NCBI GenBank assembly: GCA_942493375.1
Contig: OW818698.1
Location: forward strand, 3,286,001-3,350,000
Source of the DNA: G942493375 sp942493375
Lineage (GTDB): Bacteria; Armatimonadota; UBA5829
Direction: 5' to 3'
DNA length: 64,000 nucleotides
The position numbers were made by a program, and so were the translations under genes. This document shows, in pieces, positions 60,962-64,000 of the stretch (within the stretch, counting starts at the first letter, position 1; every line of letters starts with the position of its first letter). Below the pieces are notes generated by a model. It searched no databases. It saw only the letters and a list, made by a program, of their open reading frames with translations, and was not told where the DNA came from.

Positions 60962-62071
60962 TTGAAACTTCGACTCATAGTTCCACTCACGGTCATTATC
61001 GCTATTTTCATGATCGCCTGGCATTTTATGCCTCGTAACGAGGATGGTCGCGGTCAAACTCCACTGAAAGCAGATGCAGCTAAGTTAAATGGGACCATTG
61101 TGACTCCGCATCTGGAGCAGAAAATGGTCTCTGGTAAAAATATATTGTGGTGTTCGACATTTCAACTGGCCTGGAATGAGCTGTGCAGTTTGGCTAAAGG
61201 TCCGGTCAAGTTTTCTCCACCTTCCCCTGCAGCAGAAATACTGAACTCCAGCCCAATATCCAAATCTGATCTCAATAATTCAGCCTATGTGGCAAGGGCT
61301 GGATTTGTGAGTGATGGATTAGTTCAGGATATCCAAAAAGAACTACAAGAGAAATTCCAAGGCCAGGAGAAGAACGATCTGCTCCGAGCATACGCTAGTC
61401 AGTCAGACTTGTTTGCATATGCCAACCTGTGCAAATCACTTCCATTCACATGGCCATTTGAAAGATATAATAATGCCAATCTGGATTTCCAGGGCAGCCC
61501 AGTACAGAGTTTCGGTATTCCGGAAAATTATTCTTCTGATGCACGTTACATAAAGATGGCTGTTCAGGTTCGCATAGAAGATGTAAAGAATGAAAATGAT
61601 TTTATAGTACGTTTGGAATCCACAAGCGCAGGCGACGAATTGTTTCTGGCTAAAATACCACCATTAGCGACCCTCAAAGACACTATTAATATGGTGCAAA
61701 AACGCATACAGTCAACTGAGCAACGTGAAGTAGTTGAGATGGAGAGCCTCAGTGTTCCAGTCATTGATTTCGATATATTAAAACAGTATAGGGAACTGAC
61801 AGGGGAAATAGTTGACTCTCCCAATAAAAGAGTCAACGGGCAACAACTTGGTGCATTCCAGTCAATACAATTCCGGCTCGATGAGCTAGGTGCAGTTTTA
61901 AAATCTGAAGCTATGATGCCAGGATGCAGAGGAGGAGGAGGAAAACTCATAAAGCTTGTTTTCGATAAACCGTTTCTTATCCTTATTAAGAATGCTGACG
62001 CCAAAAATCCGTATTTTGCATTGTGGGTTGGGAATAAGGAATTATTGTTTCCAGTGAAAAGCTGGCATTGA
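60962..62071 (+). CDS. Membrane-anchored protein with faint serpin-like C terminus
   Basis: 369 residues from TTG 60962 with AAGGAGG six bases upstream. An N-terminal anchor or signal (LIVPLTVIIAIFMIAWHFM) precedes a mixed alpha/beta domain. Parts of it resemble serpins: an early KNILWCSTFQLAWNEL and a late LDELGAVLKSEAMM ... KLVFDKPFLILI ... PYFALWVGNK, like the hinge, F-(D/H)-PFLFLI and ILFMG strands. The similarity is weak and the reactive loop is odd (PGCRGGGGK), so I do not assign inhibitor activity. The gene stands alone between two repeat-family-1 palindromes. Confidence 0.5.
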   Translation: MKLRLIVPLTVIIAIFMIAWHFMPRNEDGRGQTPLKADAAKLNGTIVTPHLEQKMVSGKNILWCSTFQLAWNELCSLAKGPVKFSPPSPAAEILNSSPISKSDLNNSAYVARAGFVSDGLVQDIQKELQEKFQGQEKNDLLRAYASQSDLFAYANLCKSLPFTWPFERYNNANLDFQGSPVQSFGIPENYSSDARYIKMAVQVRIEDVKNENDFIVRLESTSAGDELFLAKIPPLATLKDTINMVQKRIQSTEQREVVEMESLSVPVIDFDILKQYRELTGEIVDSPNKRVNGQQLGAFQSIQFRLDELGAVLKSEAMMPGCRGGGGKLIKLVFDKPFLILIKNADAKNPYFALWVGNKELLFPVKSWH

Positions 62072-62104
62072 GTTAGCTTATGCGCATTATCGGCTGCTTA
62101 CTAT

Positions 62105-62145
62105 CTTCGGCAGTTCCACTGCGTTCGACTACCGAAGGAACGTTA
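62105..62145. repeat. REP-like palindrome (family 1), near-consensus
   Basis: CTTCGGCAGTTCCACTGCGT... ends in ACTACCGAAGGAACGTTA. It lies between convergent genes and has the same right-hand extension (GAACGTTA) as the copy at 60849. Confidence 0.75.
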
Positions 62146-62154
62146 ACGTTATTC

Positions 62155-62613
62155 CTAGAGCTTTAGTATCATTTCATCATCGGAGGCTTGGAATCCCAGG
62201 CGTTCGTAGACGGGGCGGCCTTCTTCGGATGCGTTTAGGGAGAGTCTTTTGGCTGGTGTGCTTTTTACGTATTCGATGATCTCTTTCAGAAGTGTCGTGG
62301 CTATTCCCTGTCTGCGGTGTTCGGGGAGTGAGTATACGTTCAGGACGTGGGCATATAGTGATGAACTATTCAGTAGTGTTGGTGGTCGGTGGTAGAAGAC
62401 CAGGCTGCTGATGCCTACTATATGGTTGTCTTCTTCAGCAAGCCAGACCAGGTATTCATCGGTTGGCAGTTTGTCTAAGACATATTGGCGTGTCTGTTCA
62501 TAGATTTCATCATCAGGCACACTGACATCCGGCTGCACTTCGCGGAGAAACGCAATCCTAAGCTTAACGATCTCATCTATGTTATTTACGCTTGCACGCC
62601 GAACTCTCAGCAT
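62155..62613 (-). CDS. GNAT-family N-acetyltransferase
   Basis: 152 residues with the GNAT fold. Motif A/B is seen at HVLNVYSLPEHRRQGIATTLLKEIIEYV, where RRQGIA is the acetyl-CoA pyrophosphate loop (Q/RxxGxG/A). The C-terminal LSLNASEEGRPVYERLGFQ is typical. It transfers acetyl from acetyl-CoA to an amine; the acceptor is unknown. The start ATG (62613) has AGAGGA seven bases upstream and overlaps the end of the upstream CorA-like gene by 32 bp in another frame. Confidence 0.9.
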   Translation of the reverse strand: MLRVRRASVNNIDEIVKLRIAFLREVQPDVSVPDDEIYEQTRQYVLDKLPTDEYLVWLAEEDNHIVGISSLVFYHRPPTLLNSSSLYAHVLNVYSLPEHRRQGIATTLLKEIIEYVKSTPAKRLSLNASEEGRPVYERLGFQASDDEMILKL

Positions 62614-62887
62614 TCGATTGTCCTCTTTCGATATCTATATATGTGAAATTGGCGTGGAAATGGTTCGTGTATTCATATAGATGCGGGCGGGTGTATTCCT
62701 CTTTGAGAGACTCAGATTCTATCTGGTGCAGGTTGAAGGTCTTTGTTACCAGGTCGATCTCATCGTCTGTGAATGACTTCATATTCACCCACAATATGCC
62801 TTTTTGGGACTGCGCAAGCTCCAGCGCACCCTCAAGCTGCGGAGGATTAGTGATGCCGTCTTTGGTAATGACATTGATATCAAGCAT
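62582..62887 (-). CDS. CorA N-terminal domain-like fragment
   Basis: 101 residues resembling only the start of the cytoplasmic N-domain of CorA-type magnesium transporters: GILWVNMKSFTDDEIDLVTKTFNLHQIESES, then YTRPHLYEYTNHFHANFTY. CorA proteins are ~310-370 residues; here the long helix and the GMN membrane part are missing. The last ~15 residues read through the GNAT start in another frame. It may be a truncated gene or a stand-alone regulator. A strong TTGACT-N17-TAATAT promoter lies upstream and the ribosome site is AGGAG, so it is still expressed in principle. Confidence 0.7.
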   Translation of the reverse strand: MLDINVITKDGITNPPQLEGALELAQSQKGILWVNMKSFTDDEIDLVTKTFNLHQIESESLKEEYTRPHLYEYTNHFHANFTYIDIERGQSNAESSACKRK

Positions 62888-62911
62888 ATTGAATTATCTC
62901 CTGTTGAAGGA

Positions 62912-62940
62912 ATATTAGCACCAAGGTTTTGGCAAGTCAA
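62912..62940 (-). promoter_or_regulatory. Sigma-70-type promoter of the CorA-like/GNAT gene pair
   Basis: TTGACT (62940-62935), 17 bp, TAATAT (62917-62912) on the minus strand, 25 bp from the start codon. Both hexamers match five of six consensus bases. Confidence 0.7.
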
Positions 62941-63000
62941 ACCTTTGGTTCCTTACTAGGTACAGAGGCGTTGAGTGGGGGAAGGCGGATGCTTAGTATT

Positions 63001-63035
63001 CTCACAGGATTAACAAGATTTGCTAGATTAACAAG
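63001..63035. repeat. AGGATTAACAAGATTTGCTAG-type dispersed repeat
   Basis: Three imperfect AGATT(A/T)-type units in a row, related to 50906-50944 and 38851-38890. Confidence 0.5.
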
Positions 63036-63100
63036 AAGGGAGTTTCATCTTGGGGATCTTGATGTTCTTAAATTATGCATTGAGAATGATTTTCTGTTTC

Positions 63101-63123
63101 GGGTGTAATTGCAAATTGCACCC
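63101..63123. repeat. GGGTGTAATTGCAAATTGCACCC hairpin
   Basis: GGGTG (63101-63105) pairs with CACCC (63119-63123), and AATT pairs with AATT inside. It resembles another widespread intergenic repeat. It lies before the aldo/keto reductase gene. Confidence 0.5.
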
Positions 63124-63237
63124 GAGCGGCGCTAACTCTGAAGTGTTGATATCTTTGCAAGAATCAATCAGCTGTTTGAGGGAGACCAGGATTCGGTATT
63201 ATGAACTAAAGGAATTTACACAAGGAGGATTGCTAGA

Positions 63238-64000
63238 TTGAATAAGGTGACACTTGGTAAAAATGGGCCGGTGGTATCGGTTGTTGGGCTGGGATGTATG
63301 GGGATGTCTGAGTTTTATGGACCATCGGATGATTCGGAATCTATAAAGACAATTCAATATGCAATTGATAATGGGATTAGCTTCCTGGATACGGCTGACA
63401 TGTACGGGTTTGGGAGGAATGAGCAGTTAGTTGGAAAGGCTATTGCAGAACAGCGTGATGAACTGGTTATTGCGACCAAATTTGGGATAGTAAGGAGCGA
63501 AAACACACCGGTCAGGGGAGTCAATGGCAAACCGGAGTATGTGAAGCAGGCATGTGAGAAAAGCCTGCAAAGGTTGGGAATAGAGACTATTGACCTGTAT
63601 TATCAGCACAGGGTTGACTCTGATACACCTATTGAAGATACTGTCGGGGCTATGGCGGAGTTAATAACTGAGGGGAAGGTCAAGTATATAGGTCTATCGG
63701 AAGCAGCACCGGATATTATTCGGCGTGCCCAGGCGGTGCACCCTATTACAGCACTGCAGACTGAGTATTCCCTCTGGAGCAGGGATCCTGAGGATGATAT
63801 TCTGGAGCTTTGCCAGGAGTTGGGGATTGGGTTTGTGGCTTATTCTCCACTGGGCAGAGGATTCTTATCAGGTAAGATCAAGAGTATAGATGATCTTGAC
63901 GAGAGCGATTTCCGACGGATTTCTCCACGGTTCCAGGGCGAGAACTTCCAGAAGAACCTGGACCTTGTGAGTGAGATTGAGAAGATGGCTGAAGAGAAAG
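63238..64000 (+). CDS. Aldo/keto reductase, 3' truncated by the window end
   Basis: 254 residues are visible from TTG 63238 (AAGGAGG nine bases upstream). The AKR barrel is clear: GLGCMGMSEFYGP, DTADMYGFGRNE with catalytic Asp51 and Tyr56, VIATKFG with Lys81, YYQHRVD with His124, then GLSEAAPDIIRRA and LQTEYSLWSRDPE. It is of the YdbC/AKR13-like type that reduces aldehydes or ketones with NADPH. The C-terminal ~70 residues lie outside the window. Confidence 0.93.
   Translation, partial: MNKVTLGKNGPVVSVVGLGCMGMSEFYGPSDDSESIKTIQYAIDNGISFLDTADMYGFGRNEQLVGKAIAEQRDELVIATKFGIVRSENTPVRGVNGKPEYVKQACEKSLQRLGIETIDLYYQHRVDSDTPIEDTVGAMAELITEGKVKYIGLSEAAPDIIRRAQAVHPITALQTEYSLWSRDPEDDILELCQELGIGFVAYSPLGRGFLSGKIKSIDDLDESDFRRISPRFQGENFQKNLDLVSEIEKMAEEK

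Larger units (their letters stand above)
62888..63237. other. 350-bp gene-free gap with promoter, AGGATT repeat and hairpin
   Basis: Contains the promoter for the CorA-like gene (62912-62940), an AGGATTAACAAGATT tract (63001-63035) and a hairpin at 63101-63123 (GGGTG ... CACCC around AATTGCAAATT). A weak plus-strand ORF at 63050-63241 is present, but I do not accept it as a gene. Confidence 0.55.

Noticed and set aside
63050..63241. Short plus-strand ORF with TRIRYYELKE, which recalls the MerR helix-turn-helix TIRYYE
   Set aside because: Only a few residues match. There is no upstream helix, no ribosome site and a TTG start, and the DNA contains an intergenic hairpin. Probably chance or at most a decayed relic.

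Overview
ORGANISM. The window looks like a chromosomal segment of an uncultivated, heterotrophic, polysaccharide-degrading Gram-negative-type bacterium. The best match is Armatimonadota or a neighbouring lineage. The clues are DUF1559-like proteins with an H-X9-DG tail, a PEP-CTERM lectin, DUF4838/DUF6067/GHL6-type secreted glycosidases, BlaI/BlaR1-type regulation and frequent TTG/GTG starts. No rRNA, tRNA or ribosomal protein gene is present, so the phylum is an inference.

LAYOUT. 0-1.4 kb: a membrane-anchored phosphodiester-glycosidase-like protein. 1.5-3.2 kb: an IS110-family element with structured non-coding DNA 3' of its transposase. 3.4-7.7 kb: a YtrA-type GntR regulator, an ABC ATPase and two ABC-2 permeases with unusual C-terminal ectodomains, then an ABM monooxygenase. 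7.8-9.3 kb: a secreted transglutaminase-like protein. 9.4-23.6 kb: a carbohydrate island (GHL6-like hydrolase, FG-GAP propeller lyase-like protein, Gfo/Idh/MocA oxidoreductase, DUF4838 protein, CBM9-like protein and a 1206-aa GH42-like protein carrying a DnaJ-like zinc motif).

23.8-48 kb: an accessory region almost wholly on the minus strand. It encodes small membrane proteins, secreted NHL and PD40 beta-propellers, BamE-like proteins, and seven copies in six genes of an unrecognised lipoprotein family. Tandem duplication is obvious. There are paralogous pairs, a fused double-copy gene, truncated gene remnants, an in-frame stop in a HEAT-repeat gene, a frameshifted H-X9-DG gene and repeated leader sequences.

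48.2-50.8 kb: a BlaI/MecI repressor and a BlaR1-type M56 protease whose extracytoplasmic sensor is a jelly-roll-like domain plus a C-type-lectin domain instead of a penicillin-binding domain. Three promoters share TTGACAT, a 17-bp spacer and a BlaI-like operator starting at the -10: the one before blaI-blaR1, one before the PEP-CTERM PA-IL-like lectin gene, and one before the 27.9-kb accessory operon. I read this as a lectin-sensing regulon, and it is the most interesting system here.

51-61 kb: a second carbohydrate block (lipoprotein, DUF6067 protein, Fn3-CBM9 protein, 1386-aa six-hairpin glycosidase-like protein). 61-64 kb: an anchored protein with a faint serpin-like C terminus, a GNAT acetyltransferase overlapping a CorA N-domain fragment, and an aldo/keto reductase running off the end.

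INTERGENIC DNA is unusually rich in dispersed palindromic repeats, including a REP-like family of at least eight copies whose stems covary.
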